From Cryptomeria japonica (Eukaryota; Streptophyta; Pinopsida; Cupressales; Cupressaceae): 64,000 nt of DNA. This document shows, in pieces, positions 10,748 through 22,160 of the stretch (within the stretch, counting starts at the first letter, position 1; the number at the start of each line of letters is the position of its first letter). The position numbers and the translations under genes were made by a program. The stretch is from assembly GCF_030272615.1 (NCBI RefSeq), contig NC_081406.1:237067922-237131921 (forward strand), read 5' to 3'. Below the pieces are notes generated by a model. It was not told the origin of the DNA and ran no database searches. It saw only the letters and a program-made list of their open reading frames with translations.

Positions 10748-12339
10748 GACATCCTGGGTTGTTGAAAAAAAAGTGAGCCTCTCACTTTGTTGTGGTTAGA
10801 GGAAAGCCAAGGCAGTCCACCTCTGCCTAAGAAATTCAAGATGAATCTTCAATGGGTCTTTCCTTCCACTTCACAAGATACTCCATGTACTAACCACTCT
10901 GGGTACTACACCCAATCCTACTATCCAAAATATCTTCAATTTTCTCTTGTTCCTTCTGGGGCAACTATTTCTCCAATTTTGCAAGACTATCTTCACTTAA
11001 TTTCATTTCATGATACTGATGTAGATCTGCAATGTTGAATATAGGTAAAATACTCAAACTATCTGGTAGCTCCACTTCATATGCATTTCCAGAACTGGAC
11101 TTCCTCAAGATCTTGCAAGGTCCAAACTTCCTCATCTACAACTTGTTATAGGTTCCAACTAGAAATCTACCTTTTCTTAGATACACCATCACTTCATTGC
11201 CAACTTAATATCCCTTATGTCTTCCCTTCTCATCTGCTTTCTACTTATACTTGTTGTTCATATCCTCCAAATATTGTTTAACCTGAATATGTAAAGCCTT
11301 CATGTGATCTGAAAATTCTTCTACCTCTGCACTTTGGGTCTTCATTACTGATATCTCTTAATTCTCATATACTTGTAGGGTGTGCTCTGGTAACAATGTC
11401 AAAAGGTGTTCTTCCATTACTCTTGTTCACTGAATTATTGTAGGCAAACTCTGCTTGTGCAAGAATAAAATCCCAACTTCTATTTTTCTCTCCAACTAAG
11501 TATCTCAACAAATTTCCCAAGCTCTTGTTTACTACCTCTATCTGTCCATCAATATGTGGGTGAAAAGTAGAACTGAACTTCAAATATGTCTTCATCTTCT
11601 TCCAAAGTGTTCTCCAAAAATAACCAACAAACTTAGTGTCGCTATCTGAAACTATGCTCTTAGGTAATCCATGCAATATCACCAGTTCCTTAAAGAATAA
11701 GTCAGCTACATGCACTCCATCTAATGTCTTCTTACAAGGTATAAAATGAGTCATCTTTGAGAATCTATCCACCACCAGAAATATAGAATCATTCCCTCTC
11801 TGTGTCTTAGGTAATCCAAGTATGAAATCCATGCTTATGTCCTCCCAAGGTCTCTTTGATACTATCAAAGGATTATATAATCCCACATTCTAACTACTAC
11901 CTTTTGAAACTTGACAAACTCTACAACTCAGCACAAATTCCATAACATCCTTATGAATATGGGGCCAAAAGAAATGTTCACTCACCAATGCTACTCTTTT
12001 GTGAATACCAAAGTGTCTGGCTAATCCTCCACTATGCTTCTCCTTTATCAAATTCTCCCTCACAGAACTTTTAGGTATACACAATTGAACAACTCTGAAT
12101 AACATCCCATCCTGAGTGAAATAATCCAGCCACTAACTTCTATCCACCATAACTAGTGCTCTACATGCCTTCCAAGGTTCTGCAAAATCCGGGTCATCAT
12201 TATACAAGGTCTTCAACTCCTCAAATCCTAATACTGTCACTCTCATCTTTGTCAACAAGTTCCTCCTACTCAATGCATCAGCAACTTTGTTTGACTTCCC
12301 ACTCCTATGCTTCAACACAAAGGTGTAACTCTATAAGAC
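10748..12339 (-). pseudogene. G1 pol, integrase with C-terminal chromodomain
   Basis: N-terminal zinc region at 11890-12105 (ARHFGIHKRVALV and CRVCQVSKG). Catalytic core at 11365-11886 with ISMDFILGLPKTQRGNDS, SDSDTKFVG and DGQIEVVNKSLGNLLRY, so the D,D,E triad is present. Downstream, between about 10800 and 11160, the frame reads KFGPCKILRKS, then a chromodomain-like stretch IEDILDSR..YMEYLVKWKERPIEDSS with several stops. The chromodomain marks a chromovirus; in that group it steers integration toward particular chromatin. Stops at the junctions 11887-11889 and in the chromodomain make it a pseudogene. The 12133-12318 segment (LKHRSGKSNKVADALSRR) is the RNase H to integrase connection. Confidence 0.88.
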
Positions 12340-12344
12340 CTCTA

Positions 12345-13140
12345 TGTTAGGAATCCCATAGATACTGAGAGGGGGGGGTGAATCAGTATCTAACCGGTAT
12401 ATAGAATTTCTTAACTTAAAACATGCAAAACATAATATAACAGTGTACCGGTATGCAAGAAATAATGCAATAAACAGAATCAAGAACATCCACATGAAAA
12501 GCACACCATAACACAAGGTTTTAACAAGGAAACCCGGTGTGGAAAAAACCTCAGTGGGATTTGTGACCCATAATATTCACTCACTGGCCAATAAGAGAAT
12601 ATTACTTACAATAGGGCCCTACACATGCAGGAAGGCCAACTGCCTAGAGCTCACTGCTCAATGGGAAGTCTCACTGACTTACAATGAGGACTATACAAAT
12701 CCAATATCTTATACTGCTTTACAATAGCATCTTCAATGCCTGATCCAGTACCGATTGCTGCTTTGTTGCTTACATAAACCCCTTAACCTATATTTTGCAT
12801 AATAGGTCTGCCTAATATTTTTCCTTAGTGCTTACCTCTCCTATATCAAATGTCTACAATGATCTCTTTTATATATAAGAGTCATTTTACAATTTGCCAA
12901 GTCGGCTTACAAAGTTTTTCAATCATAAACAAAATATAATATAACAAAATCTTGTCGGCCTCTGTGCCAGTATACTTCCTTTCTTCTATGTCGATGTCGG
13001 TGTCCTAAGTGCCAGTGTAGAGTGTGATCTGTTGATGCCAGTATAATACCTTTGCCAATGCCATAGGATTGCAAGGCTGACATCAATGTCAAAACCTTCA
13101 ATCACATACAATGTCTCATTGGAGTGTGCATATGCCAACA
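12345..13140 (-). repeat. A2 3' LTR (796 bp)
   Basis: TGTTAGG..GCCAACA. Followed on the right by ATCTCCTCCTTT, the polypurine tract (AAAGGAGGAGAT in the sense strand) directly adjoining TGTTGG. Confidence 0.94.
12866..12875 (-). promoter_or_regulatory. TATA box in A2 3' LTR
   Basis: In the sense strand CTTATATATAAAAGAG with core TATATAAAAG, about 265 bp into the LTR. Divides U3 from R/U5; the same element is at 18677-18686 in the 5' LTR. Confidence 0.65.
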
Positions 13141-13494
13141 ATCTCCTCCTTTGGCATTGATGGCAACACTCATGAGAAATTTCAAAAGATGTATTAAAAA
13201 ATGTGAAGTCCAAAAATGTTACCAAAAATGTGTGAGCTCCCCCTGAGCATATGACTCCTATGATTTGAATTTTCTCATCCCACTACTCCCCCTTTGGCAT
13301 CAATGACAAAGGTTGTCAAGATGTCAATAGAGTTTGTAGTTTCAACCTTGTAACTGGGTGGTTACAATTTGAAAAAGATCTCCCAAAATCAAGTTTATAC
13401 TATCCATAAACTTTTTTCTATCCTTTATTGTTGTCTCTATTCTCTTCATTGTACCTGTGAGATGCTGCAAATGCTCTGTCGATGTTTTCTTTCC
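13141..13494 (-). other. A2 3' non-coding tail with three purine tracts
   Basis: Purine tracts in the sense strand at about 13141-13152 (adjoining the LTR, the likely polypurine tract), 13237-13243 and 13285-13293. The last repeats the context of the first (CCTTTGGCAT..GATGGCAAC against CCCTTTGGCATCAATGACAA). No gene. Confidence 0.65.
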
Positions 13495-16400
13495 CTATAT
13501 TAGTGCCTCAGATACTTCCTTACGTAGTGATGCTAGATAGTCCAATCTTGGACTTAGTTTAGATCTCAAATGCTTTGCCTTATTCACAATTCTTTCTTTC
13601 TCTCTTTCCAATTTAAGTAATTCTTCTTCAAAATTTGTTATCTTTTCCTCAAAAACTGATAGTGTATCAGGTGAGTTGACAAAACTATCTGCAAGTTTAT
13701 TGATCTCATCATGTACCTTGCTCATCTTCTTGTCTATATCTATAGTCAAAAATTTTGTTTTATAGGTATCTTTGTACAGATTTTTGTACTCTTTCAATAA
13801 ATTACATAATTCTGGTAGAAGTGTGTCAAAATATCTATTACACTTCTTTATTTGCTCATCAAAGAATTTCTGTTTTTCAACTTCTACTTTATCATTTAAT
13901 GACTCTTTATTTTCTCAATTTTTTTTGTGATATATTTACATAGTGTATCAAGTTGTCCTAAAGAATCTTTATTGTCTATATTACAGTTAGGAGCAATTAC
14001 CTTCAAAATTGGTATGGTATCATCAATTGCCTTGTAAGCTTGTGAGCTGCAGTCGGTTATCTTCTTGATTGAATCTAATAGTACCTCAGTCACATTAGTT
14101 GATTTGTAGCCTGATGATGAATCAACAATCTGAGTATCGGTGGAAGTAACCAATCTTTTATTGACCTCTGGTAGGTCTGTGTGTGTCTGCATTTCTTTAA
14201 GCAATGGTTTTTCTACTTCACTAGTTGCCAGTGGTATTGTTTCCTTATGTACCTGTTCCTGTTCCGGAGCCTTTTGCTCTATTTGTTTCTATGTTTGTTG
14301 TATTTCCTCGGTCTGAGTCTGAGTCTCTACCTTTTTCTCTTTGTCTTCTACCGGTTTCTCTTGTGTGTTATCAGTTTCCTCAGCTATTGGAGGCTCACTA
14401 GCCATATCAGTCTTATTAGTTGTATCTTTGTCTACTGCAATGTTGATCTTTTGAGTATCAACATCCACAGCATATAAGACTTCAGGATTAGGATTATCAT
14501 CCTCTACATCCATACTCTCAACTGTTGATTGATCTTCTGTAGCTATTGTTTTTACCGGTGAAGTAATTAAAGGAGGTGGGGGTAAGTTGTCTCTAACCTT
14601 GATACTAGGTGGTCCACTAATTTTACCTTTACCCTTGTCTATATCTTTCTGATAAACTTTTATGGGTTTGGGGTTCCTGTACTCTTCTTGTTTTTCTTTC
14701 TCAACTAGGAATATATCCCATCCATTTTTTGTCTCCTAAGTCACCTCATTAATTCTTCCAACCATTAAAGCAATGTGCCAGTGTGCAGTAGAAAATACTG
14801 ACCGGTTGGCTTGAGCAATTAGGTCATCAATTTCTTTGGGTGAGTTTACTGGATAAACAGCAAGTAGCTTTTCAATCTTTACTTTCTTGTCCAGTTCTAT
14901 TACTGCTTGTCTTCTTGCTTCTAGTCTTTTAAATAGTTCATCTGGAATTTCATTGACTACTTCCATCAAAAACTTCTTATACATATCCATATGCAATATA
15001 ACACTATTTTCAACTTGTTCTTTTTCATCAGCTGTTATGGTGTCATATATTTTCTCTATGTTCTTCAATTTACCTTCCTCTGTAATTTCATTCAGCAGTA
15101 TATCAAGAGGGGCCAAGTCTTTGTTTGACTTCTTCTTCTTTTTGGGTGTCAGTTTCTTCTTCTTTGGTGTAGCCTTTCTTACCGGAGATCTCACTGCTTG
15201 TTGTTTTTGTCTTGTCCTCCTGGGTGAGGGTGTGGTTGCCGATGAGGGATCTCTTTTTCTTAAAACTCTTTTGAAAGTTGCAAGCATGTCATTCTCCAAA
15301 GAAGTACCTACCAATGATAGGTGAGTTTCGGGTTGTGGAGCTGCTAACTCATCCTCTGTTATACCGGTTTTCTTCAACACATCTTCTTTGATGGATTTTG
15401 CTTGTCTTGAACCTTTCCTTACAACTACCTCAACCTTTTTCACTCTTTTCTTTGATTGTATTTGGCTTTCAATAGTTTTTGCACTACCAAATACTTCTTC
15501 CTTAGGTTCTCTGGGGGCTTCCAGAAATGCTTTAGCATATGTTTCAATTATATGATCATCTGTTTCATAGCCCATCTCGGTTACCCAAACTATCCTAGGG
15601 ATGACTGCTTCCATCCAGATTTCATCTTTCTTGATTACAAAGCATATTTCATCTTTGTATTTCTCAACAATCTTCTGTGATAACCTGATTCTTTTCTTCA
15701 TTTTGGCCTTTAATACTTGAAAGAAGTCATGAATATTGTTTTCCTTGTCTTCTCCCATGTTATTGAATAGTTTTGTTAACTGTTTGCCTACCGATATATC
15801 ATATCCAAGTTCTTTGTAGCCTATACCGGGATCCTGTTTTGTTATATGTAGCATCAAACATACTAATAGATTTCCAAACTTGAAAGTTCCTTTCTTGTCC
15901 TTCTTAATCTTTCCAAGGTTGTCAATTAATTCATCCTTTAACCACTCACATATATCAATCTTTGCATTATCTGTGACCATATCATAAGCACTCTTAATGC
16001 ACAAACTTGAAACTAAATTGAGTCTATTTGCATGAGTAGCTTTATACCCTAATATCATGCTGATAAATCTCACATTAATGTCTGTTACAAAATTAACTCT
16101 TAGGGACCTCATGTCAAATGTTGCACTAGTTAGGTTTGTAACTAGGTCATTGGATACCTTCTTGGTTTTATCTGGCCTTTTACTGGTGATTGGTAACCCT
16201 GTGACAGCTTTCACAGCTTCCTTAGTGATTTTGTGGACTGCACCTAACCAGAAAAATTCACCATGTACCCTACTTAAGACTATCCTAATCACATCCTTGG
16301 GGAATTCAGGAATGCTACGGATCTCTGTAAATCCTAGGGTCTCAATGATCTTGTGTTCATCTTTTACATTGCTAGTTTTATCACATATCATAGTTTTAAA

Positions 16401-16622
16401 CATGGTTTTAATCTCTTCATCTCCTAGTTCCTCAATGTTGCAGTGGATGTACATTCTAGGGTCTTTAGCATAAACAACTCCCTTAGGAATTTGAGAAAAA
16501 GAACCTAAGGTATCATCTTTCTTTGCTACCTTGAGAACTAACTGAAATACGGGCCTAGGTCTTTTTATCACTTCAACAACAGTAGGGTTTGCTATATATT
16601 CAATTGCAGAGGTGGATGCCAT
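13495..16622 (-). pseudogene. A2 ORF2, unknown conserved protein; 628 aa open, C-terminal part broken
   Basis: The ATG at 16620-16622 opens MASTSAIEYIANPTVVEVIK. Residues 1-400 look globular and are the best conserved among A1-A3 and B: RIVLSRVHGEFFWLG, TFDMRSLRVNF..DINVRFISMILGYKATHANRL, ICEWLKDELIDNL, and WMEAVIPRIVWVTEMGYE. About residues 470-500 are Lys-rich (KKKKLTPKKKKK), a likely nuclear-localisation-type segment; then comes a conserved helical domain (LDILLNEITEEGKL..SVILHMDMYKKFLMEVV). A TAG at 14736-14738 ends the 628-aa frame, but the same frame carries on through 14289-14513 and 13896-14204 (acidic, Thr/Glu-rich). A frameshift follows before the terminal coiled coil (13495-13797). 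The intact ancestor was roughly 1000 aa. No protease, RT, RNase H or integrase motif. The VHGEF..ITKEAV..LTGLP-like pattern loosely recalls the plant transposon-associated VRG-domain proteins; unproven. Confidence 0.85.
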
Positions 16623-16999
16623 GATTAAATACCTTTTTACTACCTTTAGTATGGATGATTGCTTGGAGTGTTCTTTCTTCTTGCTTGAAATGCCTTAGCT
16701 CGGAAACATCACGCTCTTCGTAGGTTTGAAATCTTGGTGAAATGAAATGGAGCTAAAACCTTGATTTTATAGTGTCTTTTCGCCATCTACCACATTAATT
16801 GCATGCCGGTTAAGTATTCACTTAACATTGTTTGTTGGTAATAAGTAATTTCCAACTTCTTATCTCTAATCGAGGGAATAATAGCACATGTGTCATTAGA
16901 TTGCCAAACCCTCAAAGAAATTTTCTTCAATTAGATGAAGAACTTCCTGTCGGTGGAGCACTGCTCTATTCTTCCGGTGAAGCATCACTCTATTCTGTC
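16623..16999 (-). other. A2 spacer between ORF1 and ORF2
   Basis: AT-rich non-coding stretch. It includes a TATA-like and leader-like segment just upstream of the ORF2 ATG (GATTTTATAGTGTCTTTTCGCC reversed, near 16760-16780). The equivalent place in A3 (41500-41800) contains GATATTATAAAGAAAGAG in the sense strand. This might be an internal promoter for ORF2; not proven. Confidence 0.4.
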
Positions 17000-18084
17000 A
17001 GTGAAGCATTGGTTTGTTCTACTGGTGGAGGAGTATTCCCAATATTTAGATCAGCTTTTCTAATCCATTGTTTTGAGAATTCTTTCTTAACCTCTTCAAC
17101 TTTTTCTTTACCTTTCAAGCTAGAACTTTTGTTGTCTACCGGTGTTGCTTTACTTCTACAAAATTTTGCAATATGCCCAATCTTGTTACATGCATAAAAA
17201 GTTACATTATTCTTCTAAATAGATTTCCCATAACCTATGACGGTTTGTGTTCAACATTGATTAGATAAATGTCCAAATCTTCCACAAACATAACATATCA
17301 CATTCATCCTGCAGTTTTCAGAGTTGTGACCTATTTTGTTGCATTTAGAACATTGACCAGTGGGTGTGTTGACATTCTGATAATTTCTAGATCTACATTC
17401 ATTTTCTCTATGACCATACTTATTATAGTTAAAGCATTTTCCATTGAATTTATAAGCATTAGGTTGTCTTACTGGTTTGCTGTGATCCTGAGTATTTACA
17501 GTACCGGAGCTTTCACCAACTTCAAAGCCAATTCCAGAAGTGTCACCTTTAGGTTTTTGATTCTTCAGCAAGGTGCCAAGTTCCTCTGAGCTTTTCTTGA
17601 ATTTTTCTTTATGTTGATTTGCAATTTCTAGTTCTCTTTCTAAGACTTCTTTTTGTCTCATCAGTTCATTTGAGTCATTCTAAGTATGCATCAGATCTGT
17701 CTTCAACATGTCATTTTCATAGCTAAGTCTTGTGTTCTCATTTGCTGCATCACTTAGTCTTCTGGTCAATTCTTCTTCATTCTTCTTCCTATCCCCAATC
17801 TCTTTGCAAAATCTCATAGTCATATCCTGCATCTCATTCTTTGTTGTCATGTTCTCTTGTTTCAACTTGCTTATCATATCATTAAGTGATTCCTTTTCAT
17901 CATTCTCATTTTGCAATTTTTCACAAAGTTCTCTTCTCTTATTTCTTGCAACAGTAAAATTTTCTTGAAGTGCCTGAATGATATCCTGAGCTGCCCTTAA
18001 ATCATCTTCTAGTTTGATATTTTTTAATTTTTCTGCATCATAGTCTGAAAGAGCTCCTTCCAATTGCTTCATCAGATTTTCCAT
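17000..18084 (-). pseudogene. A2 ORF1: coiled-coil plus CCHC gag-like protein
   Basis: Start MENLMKQLEGALSDYDAEK with ATG at 18082-18084, matching A3 MENLRKQLETALADYDAEK. A coiled coil of about 170 residues (18084 to about 17560) is rich in Leu, Lys, Glu and Asn heptads. Then come a Gly/Ser linker and knuckles: CFNYNKYGHRENEC (second Cys replaced by Tyr), CSKCNKIGHNSENC, CYVCGRFGHLSNQC, and further on a damaged CYACNKIGHI-type knuckle near 17165-17195. Breaks: a stop at about 17680 and one at 17250. Resembles a Gag that lost or never had a standard capsid domain. Likely RNA-binding and multimerising. Confidence 0.85.
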
Positions 18085-18141
18085 CTTTACCGGTGTCAAG
18101 ATCTTCCTCAAGTTGTTAGGCTTCTAAAAATAGAGGACCAA

Positions 18142-18153
18142 GCTCTGATACCA
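18142..18153 (-). other. A2 primer binding site
   Basis: TGGTATCAGAGC in the sense strand, a perfect match to the usual initiator Met tRNA site, 2 nt from the LTR end. Confidence 0.92.
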
Positions 18154-18155
18154 AT

Positions 18156-18946
18156 TGTTAGGAATCCCATGGATACTGAGAGGGGGGGGTGAATCAGTAT
18201 CTAATCGGTATATAGAATTTCTTAACTTAAAACATGCATAACATAATATAACAGTGTACCGGTATGCAAGAAATAATGCAATAAACAGAATCAAGAACAT
18301 CCACATAAAAAGCACACCATAACACAAGGTTTTAACAAGGAAACCCGGTGTGGGAAAAACCTCGATGGGATTTGTGACCCATAATATTCACTCAGTGGCC
18401 AATAAGAGAATATTACTTACAATAGGGGCATGCACATGTAGGAAGGCCAACTACCTAGAACTCACTGCTCAATGGGAAGTCTCACTGACTTACAATGAGG
18501 ATTATATAAATCCAATATCTTGTACTGCTTTACAATAGCATCTTCAATGCCTAATCCAGTACCGATTGTTGCTCTGCTGCTTACATAAACCCCTTAACCT
18601 ATATTTCGCATAATAGGTCTGCCTAATATTTTTCCTTAATGCTTACCTCTCCTATATCAAATGTCTAAAATGATCTCTTTTATATATAAGAGTCATTTTA
18701 CAATTTACCAAGTCATCGTACAAAGTTTTTCAATAATAAATATAATATAACAAAATCTTGTCGGCCTCTATGCCAGTATACTTCCTTTCTTCTGTGTTGG
18801 TGCTGGTGTCCTGAGTGCTAGTGTAGAGTGTGATCTGTTGATGCCAGTATAATACCTTTGTCGGTGCCATAGGATTGCAAGGTTGCCATCAATGACAAAA
18901 CCTTCAATCACATACAATGTCTCATTGGAATGTGCATATGCCAACA
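18156..18946 (-). repeat. A2 5' LTR (791 bp)
   Basis: Near-identical to 12345-13140. TATA box core at 18677-18686. LTR-end hairpin arms at 18171-18179 and 18194-18202. Confidence 0.94.
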
Positions 18947-19097
18947 CTCTACCCATCTCATATGTCTCTGATTCAACTTACTATGACTATTCAAATATTG
19001 TAAGGCTTGATGATTAGTATACAACACAAATTCCTTAGGCAATAGAAAATGTCTCCACTTCTTCAAGGCTTGAACTATGGCATAAAATTCCTGATCA

Positions 19098-20294
19098 TAA
19101 TGGAAACCAAGAACACTAAGAGGGGGGAGGTGAATCAGTGTTCTACCAAAATAGAGAAAATTGACCTTATTAGTACAACAACTTATCAACCGGTAAACAT
19201 AAAAATATATAACAATAAGTAATAATGTAATCACAAAGATGAACACCATAACACCATAGATTTATACATGGAAAACCTCAAAGAGGAAAAACCACGGTAA
19301 GATTGGAGACACACAATATCTAACCACTGATCAGATGAATAAATATTACAATAAGGGGCCTACACATGTAGGAAGGCCAACAGCCTAGAGCACGCTTCTC
19401 ATCACAAAATGAGTCTCTCTAACTAGATAAAACATCGGACAACAATCCGGTATTGAATTGCAAGGATAGCATCTCCTATGCCTGAGTACAGTTCCGGTTT
19501 AGATCAATATCAGAGGCCTAAAACCTCTTCCACAATCCCAACTCGATCACCTATGATTGACCAAATCTTCTGCATCAATGATTACAACATTATTCTCTCA
19601 CATACACTATCCATAATTTATCCCATGATCTATAATGAGATCTTACATCATATTTATACCAACCCGGGACCTAAACAATTAGGTCAGCCACCTGAAAGAT
19701 AATACAATAAATTCATAACTTAAACCCATAATTAAATGATCAACCAAGTTGTCTTAGGCCCAAAACAATGTAAACCAATCCTTAAATCCCACCGGTAACT
19801 CATCAGGAACATCCTCCAACATGTTACAGAAACCGGTTCATAACCTAGATAATATCAAGACCTAATTTAGGTCCACACATGCTAAAGCAATGATCCCAAT
19901 AAAAAAGTCTTGAACATGATCACCATCAACATCCCGAATCTCTACTAAAATTCACACCAATACCACTTATGCATATCATCAAATATCTTCAACAAATCTT
20001 TGTCGGTGAAACCCTCGCCGAAATAACAAACCAAGCTTACCAGCATACAGGATAGCATCTGATCACCAGATCAAAACCAACTGATTGAACATGAATCTGA
20101 GTAGCATTAATAATCCAATTCCATAATCCAAACATATCGGAGCATACTGGATCATACCAGATCATGATGATCCAATCCAACCAGATTCCAAGCATCTTAC
20201 TGGGACCAGAAGGGTGTCAGTAAACAACCAAATCTAGTGTTGCCATCAATGAAAATCAATGCAACACATAATCAATTCCTCCAAATTGCCAACA
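19098..20294 (-). repeat. S1: solo LTR (1197 bp) in G1
   Basis: Flanked by GATCA at 19093-19097 and 20295-20299, with no primer site, ORF or second LTR. In the minus orientation it begins TGTTGGCAATTTGG and ends ..TTTCCATTA, so one terminus is TA rather than TG/CA and lacks the TCCTAACA seen in relatives. It keeps the G-tract hairpin (19110-19144), the ACACCATAACACCATAG block and GGGGCCTACACATG. A diverged member of the C1/A LTR group, left by LTR-LTR recombination. Confidence 0.88.
19110..19144 (-). other. LTR-end hairpin, S1 version
   Basis: Arms AGAACACT (19110-19117) and AGTGTTCT (19137-19144), 8 bp. Three base pairs differ from A2 by changes on both sides. Confidence 0.72.
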
Positions 20295-20582
20295 GATCAT
20301 ACACCAAATATCTCCTCCTAGTAGCATTCAACTTCTCATTGAAATAAGCTATTTCTCTCCCTTCCCAACTTAACACCTCTCTGATTGCATTCTCACTTGC
20401 ATCACAGTCTACTTGAAATACTTTGTTGAAATCTGGTAAATCTAATATAGGTTGTTCAGTGACCTTCTACTTCAGCAATTCAAAAAAATTATTTTCTCTG
20501 GTTGTCCATTTGAATTATTCCTATCTACTCTCATTGTATCAATCATAGGGCTACAAATTGAACTGAAATTTCTAATAAACTT

Positions 20583-21407
20583 CTAGTAGAAACTAGCCAA
20601 TCCATGAAATGATCTAACCTCGCCAATGCTTTCCAATGTAGGCCATTCAACAATTGCTCTTACCTTCTCAAGATCCATCTTAAATCCATTTGCAGATATC
20701 ACAAAGCCCAAATAGACTAACTCTTCTTTCATGAAAGTACACTTTAGATTTTTCAGAAACTTCTCTTCTTTCAACCTCTGCAAAACTTGTCTTAAATGCA
20801 ACAAATTCTCCTCTTTTGTTTTACTAAAAATCATAATTTCATCCAAATATACAATAACAAACTTACCCAAGAATTTCTTCAATACCTCATTCATCAATCT
20901 CATGAAAGTACTTGGTGCATTAGTCAACCCAAAAGGCATCACCAACCATTCATACAATTCTTCATTTGTCTTGAATGTTGTCTTCCACTCGTCTCCTTCT
21001 ATGATTCTGATCTAATGATATCCACTCGTCAAGTCTATCTTTGTGTAATCATTGGCTCCACTCAAAGAGTCCATTATGTCATCCATCCTAGGTAAAGGAA
21101 AATGGTACTTCACTATGATCTTATTTATTGCTCTGGAATTGGTACACATCCTACATTATCCATTCCTCTTAGGTGCTAATACTATTGGTACTGCACAAGG
21201 ACTCAAACTTTCTCTGATCAAACCTTTCTTTAACAATTCATGTACTTGTCTATTCAATTCTTCATTCTCTATCAGTGTCATCCTATTTACATCTTTGTTA
21301 GGCAAACTAGCTCTGGGAATCAGGTCCATGCAATGACTGATACTCTTCACAGGTGGCAATCTATCAGGTAAATTATCTAAAATGATGTCTTCATACTCTG
21401 TCAACAA
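20583..21407 (-). pseudogene. G1 pol, reverse transcriptase
   Basis: The N-terminal part (21156-21407) has DRLPPVKSISHCMDLIP, LNRQVHELLKKGLIRESLSP and PIVLAPKRNG. The core (20583-20957) has [37 protein letters not shown] and FLGFVIS-like segments. The catalytic YLDD box reads YLDE, so the third catalytic acidic residue is Glu rather than Asp. Between them (20958-21155) the fingers and palm region is readable only across stops. Clearly inactive. Confidence 0.88.
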
Positions 21408-22160
21408 TTATTTTATCTCCTCTGGTTGTTCTTCTTCATGCTCCAAATTCTTGGTCTTCTTAGTAACTAAGGCAAAACACACATTCATTCCATCCAGGAA
21501 TTTCCTTCCATCCACCAAACAGATTCTAGCATTTGTACAGACTTCACTCTTCATAGGCTCCTCAAAGGGTAACAAGGTTTGTTTCATCCCATTTGCTACA
21601 ATAGTATATATGTTCTTTCTCCCATCATGTATTGCATGTCTATCAAACTTCCAAGTTCTACCCAACAAAAGGTGACAAATATCCATAGGCATAATATCAC
21701 ACAAAACTTCATCAAGACAATTCCCAATTTTTAATTTCACCAAACACTGCTCACTTACTAACAACTTATGGTCATCCTGAATCCATGCTATCTGATAAGG
21801 CTTAGGGTGTTTCAATCTTTCCAACTTCAATTTATTCACCATTTATTCTGAAACAAGATTATCTGAACTACCGCTATCAATAACAACTTTACAGCACTTA
21901 CCGGATACCTTACATCTAGTCTTCAACAAATTTCTCCTCTGCAAGGGCTCTTCATCTTTTCTGATATGACACAAAGTTCTCCTCATCGTCAACAGTTGTC
22001 CATCCTCTAGATTGTTAATTGATCCTGTGGGGGTTTCTTCTACCAATGTTGTTCTCCCAATGTTTTCTATCTTCTTACATTCAAAGGCACAATGTCCTCC
22101 ACACTTAAAGAAAGTTCCTCTAAACACTCTCTTATCTTGTCTTCTATCATCTTTTCCCAA
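21408..22160 (-). pseudogene. G1 protease region
   Basis: At 21843-22160 are CFKCGGHCAFECKK-like remains of a zinc knuckle and then CKVVIDSGSSDNLVSE, the retropepsin D-S-G motif. At 21408-21842 the frame continues with QIAWIQDDHKLLVSEQC and MDICHLLLGRTWKFDR, the usual C-terminal half of plant gypsy proteases (LLGRPW-like). A stop separates the two halves at 21843. Confidence 0.85.

Larger units (their letters stand above)
12345..18946 (-). mobile_element. A2: complete non-autonomous LTR element of the A family (6602 bp)
   Basis: Flanked by the TSD CTCTA (12340-12344 and 18947-18951). Removing it rejoins the G1 coding frame: ..QRHMRWVE on the right continues as SYTFVLKHRSGK on the left. LTRs at 12345-13140 and 18156-18946 are very similar (about 95 per cent by eye). 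Internal order in the transcript sense: primer site, ORF1 (coiled coil, CCHC), a short spacer, ORF2 (628 aa open plus a broken C-terminal part), a tail with purine tracts, LTR. No pol domain in any frame. The best reference copy of this family in the window. Confidence 0.93.
18952..20580 (-). pseudogene. G1 pol, RNase H, split by solo LTR S1
   Basis: Two parts of one Ty3/gypsy RNase H. The N-terminal half is at 20300-20580, reading REIAYFNEKLNATRRRYLVYD near its end. The C-terminal half is at 18952-19092 and reads YDQEFYAIVQALKKWRHFL, LYTNHQALQYLNSHSKLNQR and HMRWVE, with the usual T-D/N-H-.-A-L motif. S1 sits between YLVYD and YDQEF and duplicated GATCA. The far end continues past A2 into 12133-12339, where a TAG interrupts before SYTFVLKHRSGK. 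Confidence 0.87.

Noticed and set aside
14887-16473. Several plus-strand ORFs of 74-145 aa opposite A2 ORF2
   Set aside because: Shadows of the conserved minus-strand ORF2.
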